43,602 bases of DNA. Origin: Myxococcus dinghuensis. Lineage in GTDB: Bacteria; Myxococcota; Myxococcia; Myxococcales; Myxococcaceae. The position numbers and the translations under genes are program-made. This document shows, piece after piece, positions 17,651-26,900 of the stretch. Within the stretch, counting starts at the first letter, position 1, and every line of letters begins with the position of its first letter. The notes beneath the pieces were generated by a model, which saw nothing but the letters and a program-made list of their open reading frames with translations, searched no databases and was not told the DNA's origin. The stretch lies in assembly GCF_024198235.1 (NCBI RefSeq), contig NZ_JAKCFB010000060.1:1-43602 (forward strand), in the 5' to 3' direction.

Positions 17651-20600
17651 CCGGCGGTTGTAGCACCCTCGCCAGCGTCAGGTCGTCCTGGGTCCCTAGC
17701 TGTGCGAAGCGTTCCACGGCCCGTGCCATGTGGGTGCTCCGTCCCGGGTCGTCCTCGGGCAGGTGCCGCGCCAGCTCGTACCGCGCGCGCGCCTCCTCGT
17801 AGGCCGTCTCCTTCGCCGTGCCCACCGCGATGCACTCGCGCCAGGCGTCGTACGCCCCCTGCGCGTCGCCCGACAGCCACGCCTCGTAGCCCCGCCACAG
17901 CCGCGCCGCGGGCTCACCGAACGGGAACACCCGCGCGAAGCCCTCCACCGCCCGGACCGCGGCCCGCGTGCTCTCCACCAGCGCCGCGTCCCGCCCGCCC
18001 TCGCGCTCCCACAGCGTGAGCAGCACCTCCGCCACCGTGGTGACGCCGAAGTACACGAAGTGCGCCACGGCCTTGCCCGCCGACAGCTTCTCCAGCGCCT
18101 TCTCCGCCGCCACCCGCGCCCCGGCCACGTCGCCCTCGCGCAGCCGCAGCAGCGCCTGCGTGCCCTCCACGATGATGCGGTCCGTGAGGCCACCCTGCGC
18201 CTCCGTCCACGCCACCGTCTGGTCCAGCGCGATGCGCGACTTCACCAGGTTGCCCAGCCGCAGGTGGATGAACGCCTGGTAGTGCAGCGCCCAGTGCTGC
18301 GTCTGCAGCGCCCCGCGCCGCCGCGCCGAGTTCTCCAGCCACTCCATCAGCGGCAGGCCCCGGTGGAACTTCCCCTGGTAGCACGACGCCACCGTGAGCA
18401 GCGCCCGGCACTCCTCCGCGAGCCGGAAGTCCCCCACCGAATCCACGATGCCGATGGCCCGCTCCAGCCACGCCTCCACCTCCGCCCACCGCGCGACGTA
18501 CGTCGCGTACACGGCGTTGCGGTTGAGCACGTAGGCCAGGTCCGCGGGGCTGCCCACGCGCTCGGCGACCTCGCGCGCCCGCCCCATCCACACCTCGGCC
18601 ACCGGACGGATGGGCACCGTGCCCGCCACCACCGCCATGTTCGTGTAGCCGCGCGCCAGCTCCGGGGACGCGCCCGCCGGCTCGCACAGGTTGAGCGTGC
18701 GCAGCCCCGCCCACAGCACCGGCAGCGCCTCCTGCGCGTAGATGAACGCGTCGATGAGCCGCATCAGCAGCCGGCCCGCCACCCGGCGCACCCGGCGCCG
18801 CTCCTCCGTCTCCTCGTCGTACGCGTCCGGCCGCGCGCTCTGCGCCAGCCGCAGCACCACCTGCGACACCGTGCCCAGCGCCCACCCCATGCGCGACGTG
18901 GGCACCGGCCAGCCGAAGTGATTGAGCGCGCGCTCCGCGTGCCGCCGGAACGTCTCCAGCTCCCCCAGCTGGAAGCGCGCCTCCGCCAGCAGCGCCTCCA
19001 GGTGCCCCATCCGCAGCACCTCGCGGGACGACACCCGCTCCAGCGCGCGCGTCAGGAACGGCAGCGCCTCGCGGCACGCGCCCACGCGCAGCGCCGCCTC
19101 GCCCGCGCGCTGCGCGTACTCCGCCTCACGGCGCGAGTCGCCCGCCTCGCCCCAGTGGTAGCACAGCGCCGCCGTCCACTCGTCGGGGACGTCGCGGTAC
19201 GCCGCCTCGAGCGCCTCCGCCACGCGCCGGTGCAGCAGCGGACGCTCCGCCGCGGCCAGCTCCTCCAGCACGCCCTCGCGCAGCTTGTCGTGCGCGAAGC
19301 GCCAGTGGCCGTCCGCCACGTCCAGCACCGCCGCCGCCGCGCAGTCGGACAGCCAGCGCTCCACGTCCACGCCGGGCGCCGCCGCGCGCAACAGCGGCGC
19401 GTTCACCTGTCGCCCCAGGATGGCCGCCACGCGCAACAGGTCGCGCGAGCCCACCGGCACCTTCTCCAGGCGCCGTCGCACCAGCCGGCGCACGCCACCG
19501 GCGAAGACACGCTCGGGGAGCGCCTTCTCCCCCAGCCGGTCCAACCCACCCGCCTCCTCCGCCAGCGCGCGCGCCACCTCCACGAGGAAGAAGGGGTTGC
19601 CCTCCGTCTCGCGGCGCAGCAGCTCCACCAGGTGCGGCCGGGCCCCGGCCGGGCCAATCATCGACTCGCTGAGGACGGCGATCTCCCCCGCGTCCAGCCG
19701 GGGCAGCCGCAGCACGTCCAGCCCGGGCAGCTCCACCGGCAGCGTGGGCGCCTCGTCGTCGCGGAAGCTGCCCAGCAGGAGCAGCGGCAGCCGCGCCGCG
19801 CGCGCCGCCAGACGCGACAGGAGCAGGAGCGACTCGCCGTGGGCCCAGTGCAGGTCCTCCAGCACCACCACCGTGGGCTGCGCCAGCCGCTCGAACAGGT
19901 CCTCCACCAACTGGAGCAGGCGCGCGTGGGCCATCTCCGCGCCCAGCTCCGCGGGGTCCGCCACGGGCCGCCCCAGCAGCACCTCCAGGTCCGGCACCAG
20001 CGGCTTGAGGACGCTCGCCTCGCGCTCGTCCAACGGCACGAGCACCGACAACCAGCGCAGCACCGGGCGCCACTCCTGGTACGGACTGCCGCCGGCGGCC
20101 ACCGCCTGCCCGCGCAGCACCACCGCGCCGCGCACCAGCGCCATGGGCCGCAGCTCGTCGAGCAGGCGCGACTTGCCCACCCCGCTCTCGCCGCCCACGA
20201 GCATGCCGCCACCGCGCCCCGCCAGCGCCGCCTCCAGCACGGAGCCCAGCCGCGACAGCTCCCGCGCGCGCCCCACGTAGCGCGCCGCCTGGAGGAAGCT
20301 CTCGCGGGTGGTGACGGTCTCCACCGGCACGGGCCGCCCCGTCGCGGTGCACAGCGCGGAGATGGCCGCGTCCGCGCTCCGGGGACGCTCGCGCGGGTCC
20401 TTCGACACCAGCCGCTCCAGCACCGTGCGCAGCGGCGCGGGGAAGCCCGCCGGGGCCTGCACCTTCCCGTCGAAGGGCAGCCGCCCGAACATCATCTGGC
20501 ACGCCATGGCGCCCACGCTGAAGAGGTCCGTCACCTCCGAGGGCGGCTGGTCCTCGAACAGCTCCGGCGCCAGGTAGCCCGGCGTGCCGCCCGGCTGCGC

Positions 20601-21185
20601 GTGGTGCACCCGGTCGCGCCCCACCGCGAGCCCGAAGTCGAGCACCTTCACCTGCCCGCGCGTCACCAGCACGTTGGCGGGCTTGAGGTCGCGGTGGATG
20701 ACGCCGCGCCGGTGCAGGTACGCCAGCGCGTGCAGCGTCTGCACCAGCAGGTCCACCTGCGTGCTCAGCGGCTGGTTGGCGCCCGCCTGCACCAGGTGCC
20801 GCGCGTCCTCCAGCAGGTCCATGGCCAGGTAGGGCCGGCCCTCCGCGTCGAAGCCGTAGTCCAGCACGCTGATGACGTGCGGATGGCGCACGGACGCCAG
20901 CGTCTGGAACTCGTGCGCCAGCGACAGGGCCAGCTCGTGGCGCGCCGCGGAGGACGGGGTGCTCTCACCCGGCGGCAGCTTGACCAGGTCCTCGACCGTC
21001 TTGTGCAGCCGCTTGATGGCGACGGGGCCCGCCAGCAGGTCCTGCGCGCGCCACACCGTCCCCGCACCGCCACGACCCAGGAAGTCCAGGATTCGGTAGC
21101 GCCCGCCCACGACCTCGCCCTCGGCGCGAAAACGCGCCGGCTCCTCGGGCCGAGGGACCATCGCTTCGAGTGGGAGAGGACGCAT
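17643..21185 (-). CDS. Ser/Thr protein kinase fused to AAA ATPase and TPR-like repeats
   Basis: A 1180-residue regulator. Residues about 28-290 are a Hanks-type kinase: Gly loop GRGGAGTV at 37-44, Lys58 in VAIK, catalytic HRDLKPAN at 164-171, DFG Asp183, and a TPGYLAPE activation-segment end. Then comes a STAND/AAA_16-type ATPase with Walker A GESGVGKS (Lys338) and a Walker B-like VVVLEDLHWAHGES. The last 600 residues are helical repeats of TPR type. This matches the PknK-like kinase-ATPase-TPR proteins abundant in myxobacteria, which integrate signals and phosphorylate transcription or metabolic regulators. No membrane segment is evident. The ATG at 21185 is preferred over GTG at 21206; neither has a strong ribosome site. 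It overlaps the methyltransferase downstream by 8 bases. Confidence 0.93.
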   Translation of the reverse strand: MRPLPLEAMVPRPEEPARFRAEGEVVGGRYRILDFLGRGGAGTVWRAQDLLAGPVAIKRLHKTVEDLVKLPPGESTPSSAARHELALSLAHEFQTLASVRHPHVISVLDYGFDAEGRPYLAMDLLEDARHLVQAGANQPLSTQVDLLVQTLHALAYLHRRGVIHRDLKPANVLVTRGQVKVLDFGLAVGRDRVHHAQPGGTPGYLAPELFEDQPPSEVTDLFSVGAMACQMMFGRLPFDGKVQAPAGFPAPLRTVLERLVSKDPRERPRSADAAISALCTATGRPVPVETVTTRESFLQAARYVGRARELSRLGSVLEAALAGRGGGMLVGGESGVGKSRLLDELRPMALVRGAVVLRGQAVAAGGSPYQEWRPVLRWLSVLVPLDEREASVLKPLVPDLEVLLGRPVADPAELGAEMAHARLLQLVEDLFERLAQPTVVVLEDLHWAHGESLLLLSRLAARAARLPLLLLGSFRDDEAPTLPVELPGLDVLRLPRLDAGEIAVLSESMIGPAGARPHLVELLRRETEGNPFFLVEVARALAEEAGGLDRLGEKALPERVFAGGVRRLVRRRLEKVPVGSRDLLRVAAILGRQVNAPLLRAAAPGVDVERWLSDCAAAAVLDVADGHWRFAHDKLREGVLEELAAAERPLLHRRVAEALEAAYRDVPDEWTAALCYHWGEAGDSRREAEYAQRAGEAALRVGACREALPFLTRALERVSSREVLRMGHLEALLAEARFQLGELETFRRHAERALNHFGWPVPTSRMGWALGTVSQVVLRLAQSARPDAYDEETEERRRVRRVAGRLLMRLIDAFIYAQEALPVLWAGLRTLNLCEPAGASPELARGYTNMAVVAGTVPIRPVAEVWMGRAREVAERVGSPADLAYVLNRNAVYATYVARWAEVEAWLERAIGIVDSVGDFRLAEECRALLTVASCYQGKFHRGLPLMEWLENSARRRGALQTQHWALHYQAFIHLRLGNLVKSRIALDQTVAWTEAQGGLTDRIIVEGTQALLRLREGDVAGARVAAEKALEKLSAGKAVAHFVYFGVTTVAEVLLTLWEREGGRDAALVESTRAAVRAVEGFARVFPFGEPAARLWRGYEAWLSGDAQGAYDAWRECIAVGTAKETAYEEARARYELARHLPEDDPGRSTHMARAVERFAQLGTQDDLTLARVLQPPGA

Positions 21186-21229
21186 GTGCGGGGGGCCGCC
21201 CGGCACGCATGATAACGAGTTTCAGGAAT

Positions 21230-21285
21230 CCCGGGAGTCGGATTCCCGGGCTGATACACGGGTTGTCACACACCCGGCACCCGTG
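21230..21285. repeat. pair of inverted repeats upstream of the kinase gene
   Basis: Two inverted repeats lie side by side: CCCGGGA at 21230-21236 with TCCCGGG at 21244-21250 (7-base loop), and CACGGGT at 21257-21263 with ACCCGTG at 21279-21285 (15-base loop). They sit 45-100 bases before the kinase start and 50-105 bases past the ExoD gene's 3' end. Either could be a terminator for ExoD-side transcription read from the minus strand or an operator; no T-run follows. Confidence 0.35.
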
Positions 21286-21335
21286 GTGATTCCTCACTCC
21301 CTGAGAGGTAGGCCGCCCCGCGTCCGGCCGGTGGC

Positions 21336-21995
21336 TCAGCCGCCGATGAGGCTGGCCAGACCGCGGCCGCCCTGGATGGCGCCGTAGATGAGGGCGCCGA
21401 AGTAGCCCATGGTCCCCAGCGTCATCGCGTGGCCCGCGAGAATGGAGTAGCCGTCACGCTGCAGGATGCCGATGGCGAAGAACAGCGCGGCCAGCGCCGG
21501 CAGCGTGTTGCTGAAGGGCACCAGGCCGAACGGCGCCATCAAGAGCACGCCGGCCACGAAGAGCATGAACCCGTTGAAGCGGTTGGTGCTGGCGCCGTGG
21601 GTGAGCGCGAGCAGGCGCGGCTTGCTCAGGCGGTCCACCTTCATGAACACGTCGGCGCCCTTCTCCAGCGCGGGGGCCAGCGACACGCGCGACAGGCGGC
21701 GGTCCATGAACCGGCGCGGCAGCCACGGCACGCGGTTGAACATCACGCCCAGGCCGATGAGGACGATGAGGGCCCCGAACACCGTGGAGACGCCCGGGAC
21801 GGAGACCGGCAGCAGGAAGGGGAAGGTGAGGATGCAGCAGAACAGCAGCAGGCCCTGCTCGCCACAGGCCTCCATCAACTCCCGGACGGTGAGCGACTCG
21901 GGCAGGCGCGCCGCCAGCGCGCGCAGCGTGGCGGACAGCTGGACCTGGGTGTCGGAGAAATTGGCGGACGAGGGCGTCGACGAGGGCGTGGACAT
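21336..21995 (-). CDS. exoD: ExoD-family membrane protein
   Basis: A 219-residue protein matching the exopolysaccharide synthesis ExoD family: LRALAARLPESLTVRELMEACGEQGLLL at the start, then hydrophobic segments LLLFCCILTFPFLLPVS, FGALIVLIGLGVMF, the conserved-type VPWLPRRFMDRRLS stretch, and two further membrane pairs (FMLFVAGVLLMAPF, ALAALFFAIGILQRDGYSILAG). Family length is about 200 residues, so it is complete. ExoD was named for a role in rhizobial exopolysaccharide production and alkali tolerance; its biochemical function is not established. The ribosome site before the ATG at 21995 is weak. It is on the same strand as the DUF2378 gene 38 bases upstream, perhaps co-transcribed. Confidence 0.88.
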   Translation of the reverse strand: MSTPSSTPSSANFSDTQVQLSATLRALAARLPESLTVRELMEACGEQGLLLFCCILTFPFLLPVSVPGVSTVFGALIVLIGLGVMFNRVPWLPRRFMDRRLSRVSLAPALEKGADVFMKVDRLSKPRLLALTHGASTNRFNGFMLFVAGVLLMAPFGLVPFSNTLPALAALFFAIGILQRDGYSILAGHAMTLGTMGYFGALIYGAIQGGRGLASLIGG

Positions 21996-22032
21996 GGACG
22001 CCCGGTGACTACCACGGTCTGGCGCCCCCCGC

Positions 22033-22587
22033 TCAACCCCAGGCGATGTCGTATACCGCCTTCTCGCCCTCTCGACGGACGACCTGCACCGAGGGGCGGG
22101 GCGCGCCGCTCGCCTCCAGGCCCGCGAGGAAGAGGCCCACGTAGAAGCCCGCCACCACCACGGGCTGGCAGGTGAGCGCGTAGCGCCCGGGCCCCACCGG
22201 CTCCAGCGTCGCCTGGAGGTAGTTGGTGCCGGTGCGCAGGTTGCGCGTCATCCGCGCCAGCATCCGGTCCGGGCCGAGCAGCCTCACGGAGGACAACAGC
22301 GCGCTGCCGATGAGGGTGGAGCCGAAGCCCTCGACGAAGCGGCGCCCCACGACGGCGGCGCCCTCCTCCAGCGGCAGCTCCGGGGCCAGCGTCTCCGAGG
22401 CCACCTTCAGGGCGCCCAGCCACACCTCGAGCGGGTAGGCCGGCGCGAGGCGCCCCTTGGGGTCCACCCCCACCTGCTTGAGGCGACCGACGCAGCGGTC
22501 ATCCAGTTGGTCCCCCAGGGCACGGAGGAGTCCTTCGAAGCTCTGGGGGAAGACCAGCGGCTCAGGGGTGTCCAAGGCGGGCGGCAT
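22033..22587 (-). CDS. DUF2378 (TIGR02265-type) myxobacterial protein
   Basis: A 184-residue protein starting at an ATG at 22587; the frame stays open to 22830 but the extra 81 residues are Arg/Pro/Gly-rich and unlike protein, so the short start was chosen. The body shows the features of the TIGR02265/DUF2378 family known mainly from myxobacteria, often in many copies per genome: FPQSFEGLLRAL near the start, YPLEVWLGALKVASETL, and GRYALTCQ with a following VVVAGFYVGLFLAGLEA. The function of the family is unknown; some relatives resemble heme/NO-binding-like alpha-beta proteins. No signal peptide. It may share a transcript with the ExoD gene downstream. Confidence 0.85.
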   Translation of the reverse strand: MPPALDTPEPLVFPQSFEGLLRALGDQLDDRCVGRLKQVGVDPKGRLAPAYPLEVWLGALKVASETLAPELPLEEGAAVVGRRFVEGFGSTLIGSALLSSVRLLGPDRMLARMTRNLRTGTNYLQATLEPVGPGRYALTCQPVVVAGFYVGLFLAGLEASGAPRPSVQVVRREGEKAVYDIAWG

Positions 22588-22810
22588 GCTAGCCACGGGC
22601 CGGGGCCTTCCGCATCCGGCAGGTTGCCGACCTGGGGGGTCGGAAGCGTCCTCCCGTGAACACCCGCCTCGGTCCGGGGAGCCGCCTGGGCCCTTCCCGC
22701 GCAGGGGAGTGTGGTGCCGCGTACGGGTCGGCACCGGCTTCGAGGCGGAGGTGAAGCCTCGGCTAGAGGCGCCGGGATGACGGGCACACCGGCACCCTCC
22801 GCTGCCGGCG

Positions 22811-23088
22811 GATGAGAACCTGGCACGCAATCACCACGAGCTGCAGGGACTGGCCATCGACGCGAGGCTCGGGGATGGCCTGCGCGAGGACGTGTGGCGG
22901 GACACGAACGCGCGCGTGACGGGGTCGGTGGTGAAGCAGATGCAGCAGGCGTTCGCGGAGAACTGGCTGGGTCCGTCGACTACGACCCGCGGTCCTTCAC
23001 CGTGTTGGAGGAGGGCTCGCGGATGGAGGCGTTCTTCTTGGCGGACCTGTCACACGCGCGTGAGGTCGGGGTGGATGAGGTGCCTTAA
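22811..23088 (+). pseudogene. remnant of cardiolipin synthase / phospholipase D gene
   Basis: Two frame-shifted pieces resemble the phospholipase D superfamily. The first (22811 to about 22973) reads RNHHELQGLAIDARLG, a decayed HKD-like stretch, then VWRDTNARVTGSVVKQMQQ and AFAENWL, a pattern common after the first HKD of cardiolipin synthases. The second, one frame on (about 22975-23088), reads VDYDPRSFTVLEEGS and FFLADLSHAREV, matching the segment after the second HKD near the C-terminus. The second HKD itself and the middle of the enzyme are gone. It ends in a stop at 23086-23088. No start or ribosome site remains, so it is probably dead. A full-length phospholipase D-like gene exists at 34849-36636. 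Confidence 0.6.
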
Positions 23089-23185
23089 GCCGGGGCGTCC
23101 GGTAGCGGCCAGTGACACGGGCAGGGCTGGGCAGCGCGGCGGGGCTGTGCTGAAGAAGGGCTCCCCTCTTCCGTCGGGAGTCACC

Positions 23186-23842
23186 ATGGCATCACAGGAC
23201 GCGCGTCTTCTCTTCGTCGCAGGAGCCACGGGGGCCACGGGCCGCAACGTGGTGAAGCAGGCGCTGGCGCGCGACGTGCCGCTGATCGCGCACGTGCGAC
23301 CGAAGAGCGCGGAGACGGAGCCGGCGAAGGGGTGGCCTCGCAAGGCGGTGGTGGAGCTGGCGGACGGGCCTGGGCTGGCGAAGCAGATGCAGGGGTGCAC
23401 GACGGTGCTGCAGCTCATCGGCACGATGCGCAAGCGCTTCGGGACCGGGGACACGTACGAGACGAGCGACATCGGCACGACGCGGCAGTTGGTGGAGGCG
23501 GCGAAGACGGCGGGGGTGGACCACCTGGTGCTGCTCAGCTCGATGGGCGCGGGGAAGCCCGTGGGGGCGTACCTGAAGGCGAAGGCGGAGGCGGAGCGGC
23601 TGGTGCGCGAGAGTGGAATCCCGTGGACCATCGTGCGTCCGCCCGCGTTCGAGGGCGAATACCACCGCCCGCCCGCGCTGTTGGGCGTGCTCGCGAAGCT
23701 GCGCCCGTTGCGCGGGCTGCGCCCCATTCATCTGGACCAGCTCGCGGCGGTGCTGCTGCGCGTGGCGGAGAAGCGAGCACCGCTGGGCGCGGTGCTCGAG
23801 GGGGACAGCTTGTGGGAAGAGGTCGCGGCGGCGGGGCGGTGA
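23186..23842 (+). CDS. NAD(P)-binding atypical SDR (NmrA/YwnB-like)
   Basis: A 218-residue protein with a Rossmann start LLFVAGATGATGRNV, the GxxGxxG loop of atypical short-chain dehydrogenases. Further family signs are TTVLQLIGTMRKRF, HLVLLSSMGAG, a lone Lys in AYLKAKAEAERLV, and SGIPWTIVRPPAFEG. It lacks the classical YxxxK in active-site spacing, as do many NmrA-like sensors and NAD(P)-binding proteins. The ATG at 23186 follows GTCGGGAGTCACC, a moderate ribosome site; the frame is open upstream but contains the phospholipase remnant. It is convergent with the large nuclease protein gene (82-base gap) and does not look like its immunity protein. Confidence 0.85.
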   Translation: MASQDARLLFVAGATGATGRNVVKQALARDVPLIAHVRPKSAETEPAKGWPRKAVVELADGPGLAKQMQGCTTVLQLIGTMRKRFGTGDTYETSDIGTTRQLVEAAKTAGVDHLVLLSSMGAGKPVGAYLKAKAEAERLVRESGIPWTIVRPPAFEGEYHRPPALLGVLAKLRPLRGLRPIHLDQLAAVLLRVAEKRAPLGAVLEGDSLWEEVAAAGR

Positions 23843-23924
23843 GGAGTCGATTCGTCCCGAGGACCACGGGAGAACACTTCCCTCCGTTGGTCGGCCCACA
23901 CCATGCTGGAGCGTGGCGTCCCGC

Positions 23925-26900
23925 TCAGGGAGAAGCAGTCTGGATGGGAATTGGCTGCTTCTTTCGCTGAGAGTTCCCGAAGACCCAATTCCCTTCCGCC
24001 TTTTCGCCAGTCGGAGTCGTCAAGGTGGCATCCACGCGAACCTCATCGGGACGATTGGTCCCTGGAGTCAGGTACTCCGGAGTGATGCGCACCCTGACGG
24101 TGTTCCCGTCTCGGACATACCGAGCCAAGTCCATCTCCAGCTCATACCAATTGCGGACGAAGTGACGATCTACCCGCTTCTGCTTCGTGGGGCTTCTCGG
24201 GTCCTCCTCGTTCTTTCTCACCGAACCATTCTGATAAACCGTCTGCGGGAAGTAGTTGAGAAGTTCTGGCGGCCCGCCGAATTGGGCACCGATGAAATGC
24301 CCACCCTGGTCTCCGTCATACCTGAGATGCTCGTCACCAGGGCTCGTGCCTCCATTCGCGCTCTGGTCGGGCCCCGGCCTTGTCATGACGGGCGTCCGCT
24401 CGCCATTGGCGTCGACGTTGAACTCGAAACTACCCTCGAGCTGGAGTCCGTCGTCTCGCACGCCGTTCTTCGTATAGACGAGGTCTCCTTCAATCGAAGC
24501 AATCCGGCCGCGTTCATCCGTCACGTACAGATATCGCCCATCAATCCAATACGCACTGTTGGGCTTCGGCTGATTCAGCTCTGGATTCACTTTGCCCGTG
24601 GTGGCCTTGCTCGCCTCGACTCGAACGTCTTCGGGTCGAATCCCTGGGGGCAACGTTGTCGCGACCCAGGGAGGAACATTGGGAGGCAATCTGGAAGCAG
24701 GATCCCCGACAGGCGTGGTCGTGTCCTCCATGGCAACATGACCACGCCCCTTGTCCACTGAGTCGACCTGCGCGGCGTGTTCGCGAATCTGGTTCTCGAT
24801 ACTCGCGATGCGATTCTCCAAGTCCGCACGCTGCTGCGCCGTCGCGGGAACGGAACTGTTCGTCGCCCCCTTGATGCTCTGTTCGAGCTGCGCCTGGGTC
24901 GTCTGGAGACTCTCGAGGATGCCGGAGAGCTTCTTCACCTCCAGCCGTGACTCGAAGCCCTGGCTTCCGTATCCGGGCATACCGGTGATGGCCTGCTTCA
25001 CCTTGTCGATGAGCTGGCGCACCTTGCCCACGGCGCCCTCGTAGCGCTGGAGGATGCGCGCCGTCTCCATGTGGGCCTGGATGTCCTCCTTCGTCGCGGC
25101 CGGGCCCGCCTCGATGCGGACCTTCCCATCGTCGTAGCGCACCTGCGTCGTGCGTCCCGGAAGCGCGGGGTTGCGCACCACGGGCACCGGCGCCTTCCCC
25201 GTGTTGTCGGTCCCCTGCTCCGGAGTCGCCGGCCTCGTCTCCGTCGTGCCGGGGTTCTCCGCGCGAGGCTTCTGCGGCCCGGGAGCGATGATGAGCTGTC
25301 CCGTGCCGGGGTTCACCCGGAACTGCTGCGGAGGCAACCGAGGAGCAGGCGGGCGCGCACCCTGCTCCGGAGCCGGAGTATTCGCCGTCGTCCCCGGCTG
25401 CGTCCCATTGCCCGTCTTCGACGTGTCCCCTGGCTTCGCGGACGTGCCCGTCTCTCCCGTGCTCCCCGTGGGCTTGCTCCCATCCGCGCCATTCGAGCCG
25501 CTGCTCCCCGACGAGCCACTGCTCCCGGACGAACCACTGCTCCCCGAGCTCCCATGCTTCTTCTTCTTCGACGTGCCCCCACCGTCCCCGTCGCCGCCCA
25601 CTTCGATCTTGGGTCCGCCCTCGGCGCCGCTGCCCTCGGCGGTCATGTCGCGGTGCCGCGCGTTGATCTCGAAGTCCACCACGCCGAGCTTCGCGCCGAA
25701 CCCCAGCTCGCGGTCCTTGTACGAACCGGTCGTGGTCGACTCCTCGTACTGCACACCCTCGAAGGCCGTGTCGAACTTGCCGTCGATGAGGTTCTTCATG
25801 ACCTTCTGAAGGTCCTCACCGCGCAGGCCGCTGACCTCGGAGGTGTAGAACTTGCCCTCCTTCCCCAGGTCCATCGAGCCCTCGATGGAGATGGTCGTCT
25901 CCGCCGAGTCCACGAGGGCCGCCGTCGCCGGGCTCGCCACGAACGCCAGGAGGTCCTTGGGGTCCGCCGTGCTGGCGTCGAGCGGGATGCGCGTCTCCAG
26001 GCTCACCGTGCCGGTGACCTCGCCGCCGTACTGGCCGCCGAACTTGCCGAAGCCCGCGGCGACGCTCGCGCCGGCGGAGCCCTCGACCTCCAGCGTGCTC
26101 ACCAGGTGCGTCGGCTTGCCGTTCGCGAACTCCACCCGGTAGCTCTGCGTCGCGCCGATGCTGGCGGACAGGTCCGCATTGGCGGGCCCCAACTTGAGGC
26201 CGAGTCCCGCCTCGGCCTCGGCGCCCAGGTTCACCTCCATCGCCGTCAGGTGGTCGAGCATGAACTTCTGGTCCTCGCCCCCCGAGGCGATCGCCGCCGG
26301 TCCCTTGCCCAGGATGACGGCCGCCTTCGCCGCCTCCTCCGGCGTGTCGAACGTCATCTCCATGCGCCCACCGGCCGACAGCGACGCGGACCCCACCACG
26401 CCCACGCCCACGTCGCCCGTCACCTCGGCGGAGAGCTGGTACTTGCCGTCCGAGGTCATCTCGACCTCGATCTCCCCGTCGATGCCGGCCTTGAGCCCGA
26501 CCTTCCCATCGAGGTTCCCGCTCAACGTCAGCGTGTCGCCGGGGCTGTTGAGCGTCTTGATTTCATCCGCCAGCGCGCCCTCGACCGGCGCGGTCATCTT
26601 GTCGATGGCCGCGTCCACCGGCTTGAGCAGCACGTCCTTCGTGAAGCGCATCGTGTCCACGGCGACTTCGCCGGCCGACAAGGCCAGGTCCGTCAACGTG
26701 TCGACGGCGAACTCCTTGACGTCCTGGGTCCACGGAAGCTGGCGCTCCCGGTCGAGCGTCTTCGGCGCCTTGCCCTTCACGGGCTTCCCGTCGCCATCCA
26801 CCTCGAAGCCGGCGTGGTCGTACTTCCAGCGGTTGCCGCCGGCCTCCTGGAGGGTCTTCGCCTCCAGCGGCTGGTGCTTCATCTGGAGCTGGCCGTTGGC

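Noticed and set aside
17730..21212. A 1160-codon plus-strand frame opposite the kinase gene
   Set aside because: Antisense shadow with no domain signature and no ribosome site.
23186..23842. NAD(P)-binding protein considered as immunity protein for the large nuclease
   Set aside because: It is convergent, high-GC and a clear Rossmann-fold family member, unlike small acidic immunity proteins.
25490..25560. 9-base tandem repeats considered as a regulatory or phase-variation element
   Set aside because: They encode the Gly-Ser-Ser linker in frame; copy changes would not shift the frame.
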